Assembly (NCBI GenBank): GCA_000432775.1
Contig: HF990416.1
Location: 39,074-103,073, forward strand
Length of the DNA: 64,000 nt
Source: Alistipes sp. CAG:831
Lineage (GTDB): Bacteria > Bacteroidota > Bacteroidia > Bacteroidales > UBA932
Direction of reading: 5' to 3'
Under the pieces are notes generated by a model. It was not told the origin of the DNA. It saw nothing but the letters and a program-made list of their open reading frames with translations, and searched no databases. This document shows, piece by piece, positions 42,448 through 50,988 of this stretch. A program made the position numbers and the translations under genes. Within the stretch, counting starts at the first letter, position 1, and every line of letters begins with the position of its first letter.

Positions 42448-44100
42448 ATGACCCTCACATTGCTCCTGCTGGTAGCCGCCGTCGTGATAGTGCTGTGCGT
42501 AGTGCTCAACAACGTGTCCAACAAGATAGGAATCCCTATGCTGCTGGCATTCATCCTGTTGGGCATGGCGTTCGGCTCCGAGGGGATAGTCAAGATCCCG
42601 TTTGACAACTTCGATTTCACAGAAAGCATCTGTACGGTGGCCCTGATATTCATCATGTTCTACGGCGGATTCGGAACCAGATGGAAAGAAGCCAGGCCGG
42701 TAGTGGTAAAGGCCGGCATCCTGTCCACCCTCGGAGTGGCGATGACGGCGGCCCTGACCGGACTATTCTGCCACTACGTCCTTAAGATGCCCGCTGCCCT
42801 GGGTTTCCTGATCGGGGCGGTGCTCAGCTCGACTGACGCGGCGTCGGTCTTCTCAATTCTGCGTTCCCGCAAGCTGGGTCTGAAATACAACACAGCCTCC
42901 CTCCTCGAGATCGAGAGCGGTAGCAACGACCCGTGCTCCTACATGCTGACAGTAATCATGATGTCAGTCATCGAGGGGACAGTCTCCGGCGGGGCAATAA
43001 TATATAAGGTATTCGCCCAGATAGTCTACGGTGCCGCCATCGGAGCCGCCATCGCTGTCGCTGCCGTATGGCTGATGAAGAGATTCCGCGCCACCACCTC
43101 AGGGTTTGACACCCTCTTCGTACTGGCCGTGGCCATATTCTCCTACGCCATTCCCAACCTGATAGGCGGCAACGGCTACCTGAGCGCCTACATCGTGGGC
43201 ATTGTCCTGGGAAACGCCAACATCCGAGGCAAGAAGACCCTGGTACCCTTCTTCGACGGACTGACCAGCCTCATGCAGATTATCATCTTCTTCCTGCTGG
43301 GACTGCTCTCCTTCCCCTCACAGCTGCCGGCGATTGCCATACCGGCCATCCTGATAGCCCTGTTCATGACATTCATTGCCCGTCCCCTGTCCGTATTTGC
43401 CATCATGGCCCCCTTCCGGAGCAAATGGAGACAGCAGCTGCTGGTATCATTCGTGGGTCTCAGGGGCGCGGCATCCGTAGTATTCGCCATCATGGCCCTG
43501 CCGGCATCCCGCCAGCTCACAGGCAACGAGCACGACCTCTTCAACATAGTGCTGATGATTGTACTGCTGTCAATCTCCCTGCAGGGGTCGCTCATTCCCC
43601 TTGTGGCCAGGAAGCTGAAAATGACATCCCGGGAGGAGGATATCCTCAAGACCTTCACCGACTATTCCGACAACATGGACGTAAGCTTCGTCCAGCTGAA
43701 TATCAGCGAGAAGGACTCCTGGTGCGGGAAAGTCATAAAGGACCTGCCGATACCTCAGGAAACACTTATTGCGGTAATACTCAGGAATGACAAGGCTATC
43801 GTCCCCAACGGGAAAACAAAAATACTGGCCGGAGACAAGGTCATCATGAGCGCCCGCGACTTCGATGACGAGGACCTCATGCAGCTTTCCGAAAGGCGCA
43901 TCGAGAGAGGCAGCGAATGGATCGGCAAGAAGGTATTCCAGTACTCTCCTGACAGCAACGAGCTGATAGTGCTCATCAAACGCGGTGAAAGGGCAATCAT
44001 CCCGCGCGGCAACACCGTGATACACAAGAACGACATCATGGTCGTAAACAAAATACGCAGGGAATCCCTCCAAACGGAGCCGGCCCGCACCGGAAAATAA
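42448..44100 (+). CDS. K+/H+ antiporter of the CPA1 family with C-terminal TrkA-C (CvrA/NhaP2-like)
   Basis: The 550-residue membrane protein has 12-13 helices (residues 1-390), beginning MTLTLLLLVAAVVIVLCVV, with the CPA1 exchange region (GAVLSSTDAASVFSIL, ESGSNDP, VSFVGLRGAASVVFA). The cytoplasmic part contains a TrkA-C domain (residues about 405-545, ISEKDSWCGKVIKDLPIP and ARDFDDEDLMQLSER) as in CvrA/NhaP2. It would exchange K+ or Na+ for protons in response to pH or osmotic stress. It has its own promoter, and the DUF362 gene follows after 24 nt. Confidence 0.9.
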   Translation: MTLTLLLLVAAVVIVLCVVLNNVSNKIGIPMLLAFILLGMAFGSEGIVKIPFDNFDFTESICTVALIFIMFYGGFGTRWKEARPVVVKAGILSTLGVAMTAALTGLFCHYVLKMPAALGFLIGAVLSSTDAASVFSILRSRKLGLKYNTASLLEIESGSNDPCSYMLTVIMMSVIEGTVSGGAIIYKVFAQIVYGAAIGAAIAVAAVWLMKRFRATTSGFDTLFVLAVAIFSYAIPNLIGGNGYLSAYIVGIVLGNANIRGKKTLVPFFDGLTSLMQIIIFFLLGLLSFPSQLPAIAIPAILIALFMTFIARPLSVFAIMAPFRSKWRQQLLVSFVGLRGAASVVFAIMALPASRQLTGNEHDLFNIVLMIVLLSISLQGSLIPLVARKLKMTSREEDILKTFTDYSDNMDVSFVQLNISEKDSWCGKVIKDLPIPQETLIAVILRNDKAIVPNGKTKILAGDKVIMSARDFDDEDLMQLSERRIERGSEWIGKKVFQYSPDSNELIVLIKRGERAIIPRGNTVIHKNDIMVVNKIRRESLQTEPARTGK

Positions 44101-44124
44101 GACAACATACAGCTACACAACATT

Positions 44125-45273
44125 ATGGATAAAGCAAAAGTCTACTTCACAGACCTGCACACCTCCACCAGACTTCCGCTGGTAGAGAAGATGAAAGCCG
44201 TGGCCAAGGCCGCCGGCATCGGGCAGATCGACTTCAAGGACAAATTCACAGCCATCAAGATGCACTTCGGAGAACCCGGAAACCTGGCATTCCTCCGTCC
44301 CAACTACGCCGCCGGCATAGCCGAACTCGTCCGCTCCCTGGGCGGCAAACCGTTCCTGACTGACTCCAATACCCTGTACTCAGGAGGCCGCTCCAACGCC
44401 GTGGACCATCTCGACAGCGCGATACGCAACGGCTTCAACCGTCTGAGCGCAGGATGCGACGTAATCATCGCGGACGGACTCAAGGGCACCGAATGCCGCG
44501 AGCTGCCGATAGAGGGCGGCACCTACTGCAAGACGGCCAAGATAGGCTCAGCCATCGCGGATGCGGACGTAATCATCGCACTGAGCCACTTCAAGGGCCA
44601 TGAGCAGACCGGTTTCGGAGGCGCCCTGAAGAATATGGGCATGGGCTGCGCCAGTGTGGCCGGCAAGCTCGAGCTGCATTCGTCCTCGAAGCCGGTGGTC
44701 AAGGTCGAGAACTGCCGCTGCTGCGGAATCTGCGTAAAACACTGCGCCCACGACGCCATTCATCTTGAAAAGATTGACGGCGTGAACTACTCCGGCAAGA
44801 ATATCGCCGCAGTCATAGATTACTCGAAGTGCGTAGGCTGCGGACAGTGCGTGGCCCTCTGCCAGTACGAATCCGCAGTGCTGAAGGACTGGGACACCTC
44901 CGAGACCCTCAACGGCAAGATAGCCGAATACACCAAAGCCATCGTCACCGGCCATCCCTGCTTCTACATCAACCTGATAGTCAACGTATCCCCCGAGTGC
45001 GACTGCTGGAACCACAACGACGCCGCCATAGTACCCGACCTCGGCATAGCCGCCTCCTTCGACCCCGTGGCCCTCGACCAGGCCTGCGCCGACATGGTTA
45101 TGGCAGCCCCTGCCCTTCCCGGCAGCAAACTGGAGAAAAACCATCCGCACGAACACCTCTGCGGCGAGGACAAATTCCATATCCTCCACCCCGACACCAA
45201 CTGGCAGGCCGGCCTCGAGCACGCTGAAAAGATAGGCATCGGCACCCGGCAGTACGAGCTCGTCACCATCTGA
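44125..45273 (+). CDS. DUF362 protein with two [4Fe-4S] ferredoxin motifs
   Basis: The 382-residue protein has an N-terminal DUF362 domain (residues about 1-190, AIKMHFGEPGNLAFLRP) and a 2[4Fe-4S] ferredoxin module with CRCCGICVKHC and CVGCGQCVALC. A C-terminal part with CDCW and HLCGEDKFHIL may bind more metal. It is presumably an electron-transfer or flavin-linked reductase of anaerobic metabolism; substrate is unknown. It follows the antiporter after 24 nt and ends before a gene-free region. Confidence 0.87.
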   Translation: MDKAKVYFTDLHTSTRLPLVEKMKAVAKAAGIGQIDFKDKFTAIKMHFGEPGNLAFLRPNYAAGIAELVRSLGGKPFLTDSNTLYSGGRSNAVDHLDSAIRNGFNRLSAGCDVIIADGLKGTECRELPIEGGTYCKTAKIGSAIADADVIIALSHFKGHEQTGFGGALKNMGMGCASVAGKLELHSSSKPVVKVENCRCCGICVKHCAHDAIHLEKIDGVNYSGKNIAAVIDYSKCVGCGQCVALCQYESAVLKDWDTSETLNGKIAEYTKAIVTGHPCFYINLIVNVSPECDCWNHNDAAIVPDLGIAASFDPVALDQACADMVMAAPALPGSKLEKNHPHEHLCGEDKFHILHPDTNWQAGLEHAEKIGIGTRQYELVTI

Positions 45274-45533
45274 GCAGTACCCGAACGGGGCTATTGATGT
45301 ACCAGGTCGACGACCTGACTGACGACACCGCATGACTGACACGATGTGCAGGCCAAGCCGTCCGCCCCGACTGAACGGCATGAATTGCAAGGTCACAGCA
45401 TAAACAGCGGCGACAGCCTGTACGGGCCCGCCACTGCCTGACCACTACCCGGATGGGACTGCGGAACAGATGCACACCTTAATCTGCACTGGTCGCACAC
45501 TCTTTTCCGTTAACCACCTGACAATCAAATAAT

Positions 45534-45597
45534 TACCACTTTACCGTGTGCTTTCGTCAGTTTTAAAACCGATATGAAAGCACATAGCAAAGTGGTA
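45534..45597. repeat. Large imperfect hairpin in the gene-free region
   Basis: Arms TACCACTTTACCGTGTGCTT (45534 onward, 22 nt) and the complementary 45576-45597 differ at three positions and enclose a 20-nt loop. It may be a shorter relative of the E1-E3 type of element or simply a terminator without a T-run. Confidence 0.55.
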
Positions 45598-45858
45598 TTC
45601 ATCTCATTATCAAACACTTGCAACACACCTGCGTGCCGGCAATTCAAGACCGCAGAACTGATCGCAGAGCTGACCGCTGCCTGACCGCAAACTGACAGAC
45701 TGCCGGAATCGACATCCCGTAGTACCTACCGCAACGGCACCGAATCGCGGAAATCGCTGCCAGTGCGGAACGAGACGGAGGGGTATAGGAAGGAGTGGAA
45801 GTGGGATTTCCGGCGAAAATGGCCTCTCAGATCTCCGTCGTGGAAATGCGCGTTTCCT

Positions 45859-45875
45859 ACTCCTTCGGAAGGAGT
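45859..45875. repeat. Copy of the CTCCTTC(C/G)GAAGGAG palindrome
   Basis: A 17-bp palindrome ACTCCTTCGGAAGGAGT, one base different at its centre from the three copies at 17.5-17.6 kb, and followed by a run of GAGTGGTAG repeats up to 45900. Confidence 0.65.
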
Positions 45876-45960
45876 GGGAAGAGTGGTAGGAGTGGTAGCG
45901 GGATGCGCGGTTATGTGGTGATATGCGGATAGAAATCTCTGCGAATCCGAATGTTTTGTG

Positions 45961-45968
45961 TAGATTTG
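45961..45968 (+). promoter_or_regulatory. -7 element of menA
   Basis: TAGATTTG, exact match to TAnnTTTG, 8 nt before the chosen menA start; this gives a very short leader, and the -33 region is unclear, so the assignment is tentative. Confidence 0.35.
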
Positions 45969-45976
45969 CGCGCGGA

Positions 45977-46882
45977 ATGATAGAACACGTAAGAATAAAT
46001 TCGGTGAGGGCTTGGGTGCTCGCCGCCAGACCGAAGACTCTGGCCGGGGCGGCCGCGCCCGTGATTATGGGAGGAGCCTGCGCCTGGATGTGGCTGAGCG
46101 GAAATGCGGAAGTCAACATGTTCAACTGGTGGGCCTTCGCTCTGTGCATCCTGTTTGCGTGGATAATGCAGGTGGACGCCAATTTTGTCAACGACTATTT
46201 CGATTTCAAAAAGGGCGGAGACACTGAGCAGAGACTGGGGCCGAAGAGGGCCTGCGCGCAGGGCTGGATAACTCCACGGGCAATGAAGACCGGCATCATC
46301 GTCACGACTGCCCTGGCCTGCGCCGTCGGCCTGCCCCTGATATGGATTGGCGGGCTGTGGATGATAGCCGTCGGAGCTGCCTGCGTGGTGTTCTGCTTCC
46401 TGTATACCACGAAGTTCTCGAGGATGGGACTGGGCGACCTGCTGGTACTGGTGTTCTTCGGAATTGTTCCGGTAGGATTCACATTTTTCCTGCAGACCGG
46501 GACGTGGAACCTGCAGGCCACTCTCGCCGGACTCTCCTGCGGTCTGGCCGTGGACTGCCTGCTGATGGTCAACAACTACCGCGACCGTGCCGAAGACGCG
46601 CAACAGGGCAAGCGGACCATCGTCGTCCGCCTCGGAGGCAGCGCCGCCATTGTCCTGTACTACCTCCTCGGACTGTGCGCGACGATGTTCGCAGCAGCCG
46701 TCATTGTACTGAGCAAGCCGGGATGGTGCGCCGCCCCGCTGCTGCTGTACGCAGCCCTGCACCTAGCCACATCCAGACGGATAAGCGCCACCGACGGAGC
46801 CGCTCTCAATCCATTCCTGGGCAAAACCTCCCGCAATTTCTTCTTTCTTTCCGTGCTTTTTTCAGTAGGATGCCTCCTGTGA
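45977..46882 (+). CDS. menA: 1,4-dihydroxy-2-naphthoate prenyltransferase (MenA-type UbiA family)
   Basis: The 301-residue membrane enzyme prenylates DHNA in menaquinone synthesis. From the start at 45977 (MIEHVRINSVRAW) it reads AARPKTLAGAAAPVIMG, the first motif of MenA, with NDYFDFKKGGD near residue 72 (Mg-diphosphate binding) and MVNNYRDRAEDAQQGKRTIV as the second aspartate motif; membrane helices follow throughout. No other men genes are near. Alternative start at 45923 would sit upstream of the -7 element and is rejected. The next gene has its own promoter starting 2 nt after the stop. Confidence 0.92.
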   Translation: MIEHVRINSVRAWVLAARPKTLAGAAAPVIMGGACAWMWLSGNAEVNMFNWWAFALCILFAWIMQVDANFVNDYFDFKKGGDTEQRLGPKRACAQGWITPRAMKTGIIVTTALACAVGLPLIWIGGLWMIAVGAACVVFCFLYTTKFSRMGLGDLLVLVFFGIVPVGFTFFLQTGTWNLQATLAGLSCGLAVDCLLMVNNYRDRAEDAQQGKRTIVVRLGGSAAIVLYYLLGLCATMFAAAVIVLSKPGWCAAPLLLYAALHLATSRRISATDGAALNPFLGKTSRNFFFLSVLFSVGCLL

Positions 46883-46883
46883 C

Positions 46884-46915
46884 TTGTACGCGCAGGCATA
46901 TTTTTCATACCTTTG
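46884..46915 (+). promoter_or_regulatory. Promoter of the caspase-family gene
   Basis: TTG at 46884-46886, 21-nt spacer, TACCTTTG at 46908-46915; ATG at 46941. It lies directly after the menA stop codon. Confidence 0.6.
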
Positions 46916-46940
46916 TAGGTTGGATAAAATTCATTCCTCA

Positions 46941-48623
46941 ATGAAAAGGACAACAGTATTGATAGCAGTTGCCATCCTCTGCCTTGCGGGCTACAGGGGC
47001 ATGGCCCAGTCTGAGACCGTGACCCGTACAAGTTCACTGAACATATCCGAAGAGGTCCGTCCCCCTGTGCTCAGAATTACGGATATCCGGCTCGAGGATC
47101 CTTCCGGGAACAATGCCATAGATGCCGGAGAGACCTGCTGTATAGTCATGACAGTCAGGAATGAAGGCTTCGGAGACGGCATCGGACTGAGAGGGGTTGT
47201 CAGCGGTTCGGGTTCGGTCCAGGGGCTCGAATACAGTGACATCGGCATAAACGACATCCCGGTGGGAAAGACAGAGACGGTGCGGTTCCCGATAACTGCG
47301 ACCACGGAAACTGAGGACGGCAGGGCCGAATTTGCACTGAAGATCGAAGAGCCCATGGGCTTCGGCACTGACGAAGTCACCATAGCCGTGGATACCAGAA
47401 AATTCGAGCACCCCATGGTGCGTCTTGTGGACTACTCCGTCACAGGACAGCAGGGGTCGCTTAAAAAGATGCAGGTATTCAATCTCCAGGTACTGGTGCA
47501 GAACACCGAACACGGACGCGCACAGGACGTCAGCGTGGATATGAAACTTCCTTCCGGTGTTTTCCTGATGGACGGTAAGGCAGACCACACATTCACCGGC
47601 CTCGGTCCCGGCGAGACCATATCCCTCGAATACGCCCTGATCGTAAACAACGACTACTCTTCCAGGGAAATCCCGATACATTTCGGCATCTCGGAAAGCT
47701 ACGGGCTCTATGCTGAAAACAAAGATATCACCCTGACCATCGACCAGCAGCTCGCATCCCACATGATAGAGATTGAGTCTGTTGCAGGGAATGCCCCTGG
47801 CCGGATAGAGGTGGCGTCACTCCGTTCCGACGTGGACCGCAACATTCCTGTCACCGGCACAGTGCATCCCGACCGATTCGCCATCATAATCGGGAACGAG
47901 GACTACCATTCCTACCAGAAAGGGCTCTCGGATGAGGCCGACGTACCGTTCGCAGCCAATGACGCAGCGGTATTTGCCCGCTACTGCAACAGTGTCCTCG
48001 GCATACCTGATGACAATATAGTCCTGCTCACAAACGCACGCTGGTCTGACATGAACTGGGAAATAAACCGCATCACCGGCATCGTCAGCCTCCGGGGCAG
48101 CGACGCGGAACTGATACTTTACTATGCCGGACACGGATTCCCGGATGAGCAGTCCAGGGAGTCCTACCTCATCCCGGTGGACATTTCCGGCACGGACTAC
48201 GAATCCGGATTCAGACTCTCGGACATCTATGAGCAACTCGCCTCCACCGGCGCAGGAAGAATAACCGTATTCATGGACGCCTGCTTCAGCGGCGGCGGAC
48301 GGCGTGCCGGACTGCTGGCGGCCAGAGGGGTCAGGGTCGTACCCAAGGAGACACCGCTGAAAGGCAATCTGGTCGTATTCTCAGCCACCACTGACGACCA
48401 GGTGGCCCTGCCCTACACCGAGAAGCAGCACGGCATGTTCACCTATTTCCTGCTCAAGAAACTGCAGGAGACTTCCGGTGACTGCACCTACTCCGAACTG
48501 TCCGATTACCTCACATCGGAAGTATCCGAATACAGCCTCAGAGTCAACTACAAGCAACAGAATCCCGAGACCGCCTGCTCCTACGAGGTGGAGCATGAGT
48601 GGGAAGAATGGAAGTTCAACTGA
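46941..48623 (+). CDS. Exported caspase-fold protease (peptidase C14 family) with N-terminal Ig-like domains
   Basis: The 560-residue protein begins with a signal peptide (MKRTTVLIAVAILCLAGYRGMAQ) and two Ig-like/CARDB-type domains of about 120 residues each (VLRITDIRLEDPSGNNAIDAGE, NLQVLVQNTEHGRAQDVSV). The C-terminal domain (residues about 310-550) is a caspase/metacaspase fold: His398 in YYAGHG and Cys448 in MDACFSGG form the catalytic dyad. Unlike most caspase-like proteins, it is predicted to be exported, so it would act in the periplasm or outside. The next gene encodes an outer-membrane beta-barrel protein after an 18-nt gap, likely in the same operon. Substrate and role are unknown; it could process surface proteins. 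Confidence 0.88.
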   Translation: MKRTTVLIAVAILCLAGYRGMAQSETVTRTSSLNISEEVRPPVLRITDIRLEDPSGNNAIDAGETCCIVMTVRNEGFGDGIGLRGVVSGSGSVQGLEYSDIGINDIPVGKTETVRFPITATTETEDGRAEFALKIEEPMGFGTDEVTIAVDTRKFEHPMVRLVDYSVTGQQGSLKKMQVFNLQVLVQNTEHGRAQDVSVDMKLPSGVFLMDGKADHTFTGLGPGETISLEYALIVNNDYSSREIPIHFGISESYGLYAENKDITLTIDQQLASHMIEIESVAGNAPGRIEVASLRSDVDRNIPVTGTVHPDRFAIIIGNEDYHSYQKGLSDEADVPFAANDAAVFARYCNSVLGIPDDNIVLLTNARWSDMNWEINRITGIVSLRGSDAELILYYAGHGFPDEQSRESYLIPVDISGTDYESGFRLSDIYEQLASTGAGRITVFMDACFSGGGRRAGLLAARGVRVVPKETPLKGNLVVFSATTDDQVALPYTEKQHGMFTYFLLKKLQETSGDCTYSELSDYLTSEVSEYSLRVNYKQQNPETACSYEVEHEWEEWKFN

Positions 48624-48641
48624 CAATAAATCCTCACCGAA

Positions 48642-49526
48642 ATGAGAACAGGGAAAATACCCGCATTCGTAACTGCACTGGCAATACTGTGCGCTGCCAA
48701 TTTTCAGGCCGTCGCCCAGAACGTCTCCGCCGCCACGTTCCGGCAGGACGGGAAAAAAGTCATAGTGACCTTCAGCCTCGACCGGGAGGCGGACATAAGC
48801 CTTTTCGTATCCACAGACGGGGGCAGCACGTTCCTGGGCCCGCTGGAAAAGGTATCCGGGGATGTAGGAGAAAAGGTTTCTTCCGGGAAATGCAGCATAA
48901 CATGGGACCCGATAGCTGAATTCGGAGGAATCAGCGGCAGCGACATCTGTTTCAAGGTCAAGGCAGAACCGGCAAGGAAACCCGCCACAGCCGCATCCTC
49001 CCGCAGCAAAGCCGGCAAGGAACCCTTCGCCAGATTCGGTGTGGGCGCCGGCATAGGCACAATGCAGATAGGCACTGAGTCCCTGCTCACCTACCATATT
49101 CCCATAGAGCTGCTCCTGGGCCGCAACAGCCAGAGACTGAATTTCAGCATCGGAGAGACTTTTTCCTTCTTCAAGAATACCGTCCAGTTCTCCACTGCAG
49201 CGACCCTGAAGGTCAATTTTGCCGACATGTTCTACATCGGAGCCGGAGGTGGCCTCAACATCAATGTTTACACTGACGAGGAAGGTTTTCTGGAGGATTT
49301 GGACTATTTCGACCTGGACTTCGATTTCGACGATGACGGTCCGGATGATGCCGACAGCATGACCGAATCTGTCCAGTTGCCTGAGTTTACCGGATTCATA
49401 CTTGCCGAAGTGGGCATACGCATATCCGGGTTTGATCTGTCGGTATTCTACAAATACGATTCCTACAGAATAAACGGCGCTCCGACCCCCGGAACCTTTG
49501 GCGGAGTTTTCAAATATTACTTTTAG
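48642..49526 (+). CDS. Outer-membrane beta-barrel protein with N-terminal fibronectin-like domain
   Basis: The 294-residue protein has a signal peptide ending AVAQ, an Ig- or fibronectin-like domain (FRQDGKKVIVTFSLDREADISLFVS through SDICFKVKAE), a Lys/Ala-rich linker and a C-terminal part of alternating hydrophobic strands that ends in F (GGVFKYYF), the usual end of an outer-membrane barrel. An acidic loop (LDFDFDDDGPDDADSM) may be surface-exposed. It follows the caspase gene by 18 nt and is probably its partner or substrate. Exact function is unknown; OmpW/PorT-like resemblance is weak. Confidence 0.7.
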   Translation: MRTGKIPAFVTALAILCAANFQAVAQNVSAATFRQDGKKVIVTFSLDREADISLFVSTDGGSTFLGPLEKVSGDVGEKVSSGKCSITWDPIAEFGGISGSDICFKVKAEPARKPATAASSRSKAGKEPFARFGVGAGIGTMQIGTESLLTYHIPIELLLGRNSQRLNFSIGETFSFFKNTVQFSTAATLKVNFADMFYIGAGGGLNINVYTDEEGFLEDLDYFDLDFDFDDDGPDDADSMTESVQLPEFTGFILAEVGIRISGFDLSVFYKYDSYRINGAPTPGTFGGVFKYYF

Positions 49527-49529
49527 ATA

Positions 49530-49558
49530 AGCAAAAGTGCACGATTTTTGCTGCACTT
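49530..49558. promoter_or_regulatory. Interlocked inverted repeats covering the -33 box (possible operator)
   Basis: AGCAAAA (49530-49536) pairs with TTTTGCT (49546-49552), and AAGTGCA (49535-49541) with TGCACTT (49552-49558). The overlap of the two dyads with the -33 box is what a repressor binding site would look like. No regulator gene is adjacent. Confidence 0.4.
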
Positions 49559-49579
49559 AGGCGATTTGGTCTATATTTG
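49547..49579 (+). promoter_or_regulatory. Promoter of the RND efflux operon
   Basis: TTTG at 49547-49550, 21-nt spacer, TATATTTG at 49572-49579, 20 nt before the start. The -33 box sits inside the interlocked inverted repeats at 49530-49558. Confidence 0.7.
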
Positions 49580-49599
49580 CACCGCTATATTGCAACACT

Positions 49600-50988
49600 A
49601 TGCAGATTAACATCCCTACAGAGAAATTTACCAGGACCGGCCGAAGGATGGCCGCAAGAATCAGAAAAATCAGACGACTGCCCAAGTGGATATGGTACGT
49701 CATTCTCGGAGTGCTCGTCGCAGGCATTACCGTATGGATAATACTGTCATGGCCGGAGCCGCCCAAACCGGTATATCCGATAGTGGAGGCTCAGCCCGTG
49801 GTTATCGATGATGTGGAAATCTACGGTGAGTACGCCGGAAAGATCAGTGCCCAGCAGTTCGTGGAAATCAGGGCCAGAGTCGAGGGCTATCTGGAAGAGA
49901 TGCTCTTCGAGGAAGGCACCTACATCAAGAAGAATCAGGTGCTTTTCATCATCGACCCGAAGCCCTACAGAGCCAGCGTGGAGAAGGCCAAGGCCCAGCT
50001 CAACAAGAACAAGGCCCTGGAGCTCAAGGCTGAAAGAGACCTCGAGCGCATACGCCCGCTGTTCGAGCAGAATGCTGCCAGCCGTCTGGACCTGGACAAC
50101 GCCATCGCTTCCTACGAGAGCGCAAAGGCCGAGGTGGTCATGAGTGAGGCAGACCTTACCCAGGCCGAGATAGCCCTCGGATACACCACTGTCCGCTCCC
50201 CCATTTCCGGATTTATCAGCGAGAGGAACGTGGACCTCGGAACCCTTGTCGGTCCCGGAGGCAAGTCCCTGCTGGCGACCATTGTCAAGAGCGACACCGT
50301 ACAGGTGGACTTCAGCATGACCTCCCTGGACTACCTCAAGAGCCGCGAGAGGAACGTCAACCTGGGCCAGCAGGACACGGCCCGCAACTGGAATCCGTAC
50401 GTGACCATCACGCTGGCCGACAATACCGAATACCCCATGAAGGGCTTCGTGGACTTCGCTGATCCGCAGGTGGACCCCAACACCGGAACATTCTCGGTAA
50501 GGGCCGAGATGGCCAATCCCGACAGGGCCCTCCTCCCGGGACAGATCACCAAGGTGCGCCTGCTCCTCGACGTGCGTGAGGACGCTATAGTCGTGCCCAC
50601 CAAGGCCCTGGTCATCGAGAAGGGCGGAGCCTACGTCTACGCCTGCCGCCCGGACAGCGTGGTGGAGAAAAGATTCATCGAGCTCGGACCGGAGATAGGC
50701 AATAACGTAGTGGTGGAGCGCGGACTGGGACCGGACGAGATGATTATCGTCGAAGGCTTCCACAAGCTGAGTCATGGAGTGAAAGTGGCCCCCGTCATCG
50801 TGGAGCCCGAGAAGCCGCAGATAGATCCGGAGGACGAAGGCCGTTTCTCCTTCGGCTCTGACAGCACCGACTCGTCAGCCGCCGACACCACTGCCGCCGC
50901 CAGGACATCCGGTCCTGTATCCGCAGAACCCTCTACAGACAGCATAACAGGCACAAAGACAGAGAATACTACCGCCAATGAAAAGTGA
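49600..50988 (+). CDS. RND efflux periplasmic adaptor (AcrA/MexA type)
   Basis: The 462-residue membrane fusion protein is anchored by a TM helix (IWYVILGVLVAGITVWIIL) instead of a lipid; no lipobox is seen. Order: barrel-sandwich/lipoyl segment (YAGKISAQQFVEIRARVEGYLEE), alpha hairpin (coiled coil residues 125-185), second lipoyl half (SPISGFISERNVDLGTLVGPGG), beta barrel and membrane-proximal domain. The C-terminal 50 residues are a disordered Ser/Thr/Asp-rich tail. It links the inner-membrane pump to the outer-membrane factor. It overlaps the pump gene by 11 nt and leads the operon. Confidence 0.93.
   Translation: MQINIPTEKFTRTGRRMAARIRKIRRLPKWIWYVILGVLVAGITVWIILSWPEPPKPVYPIVEAQPVVIDDVEIYGEYAGKISAQQFVEIRARVEGYLEEMLFEEGTYIKKNQVLFIIDPKPYRASVEKAKAQLNKNKALELKAERDLERIRPLFEQNAASRLDLDNAIASYESAKAEVVMSEADLTQAEIALGYTTVRSPISGFISERNVDLGTLVGPGGKSLLATIVKSDTVQVDFSMTSLDYLKSRERNVNLGQQDTARNWNPYVTITLADNTEYPMKGFVDFADPQVDPNTGTFSVRAEMANPDRALLPGQITKVRLLLDVREDAIVVPTKALVIEKGGAYVYACRPDSVVEKRFIELGPEIGNNVVVERGLGPDEMIIVEGFHKLSHGVKVAPVIVEPEKPQIDPEDEGRFSFGSDSTDSSAADTTAAARTSGPVSAEPSTDSITGTKTENTTANEK

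Larger units (their letters stand above)
45274..45976. other. Gene-free region of about 0.7 kb
   Basis: No open frame here is convincing: the longest cross the menA start on either strand or are short antisense frames. It contains an imperfect hairpin of 22-nt arms at 45534-45555 and 45576-45597 (three mismatches), the palindrome CTCCTTCGGAAGGAG at 45860-45874, and a short stretch shared with the 17.5-kb repeat region (45811-45823). A -7 element for menA lies at 45961. No RNA gene was recognised. Confidence 0.6.
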
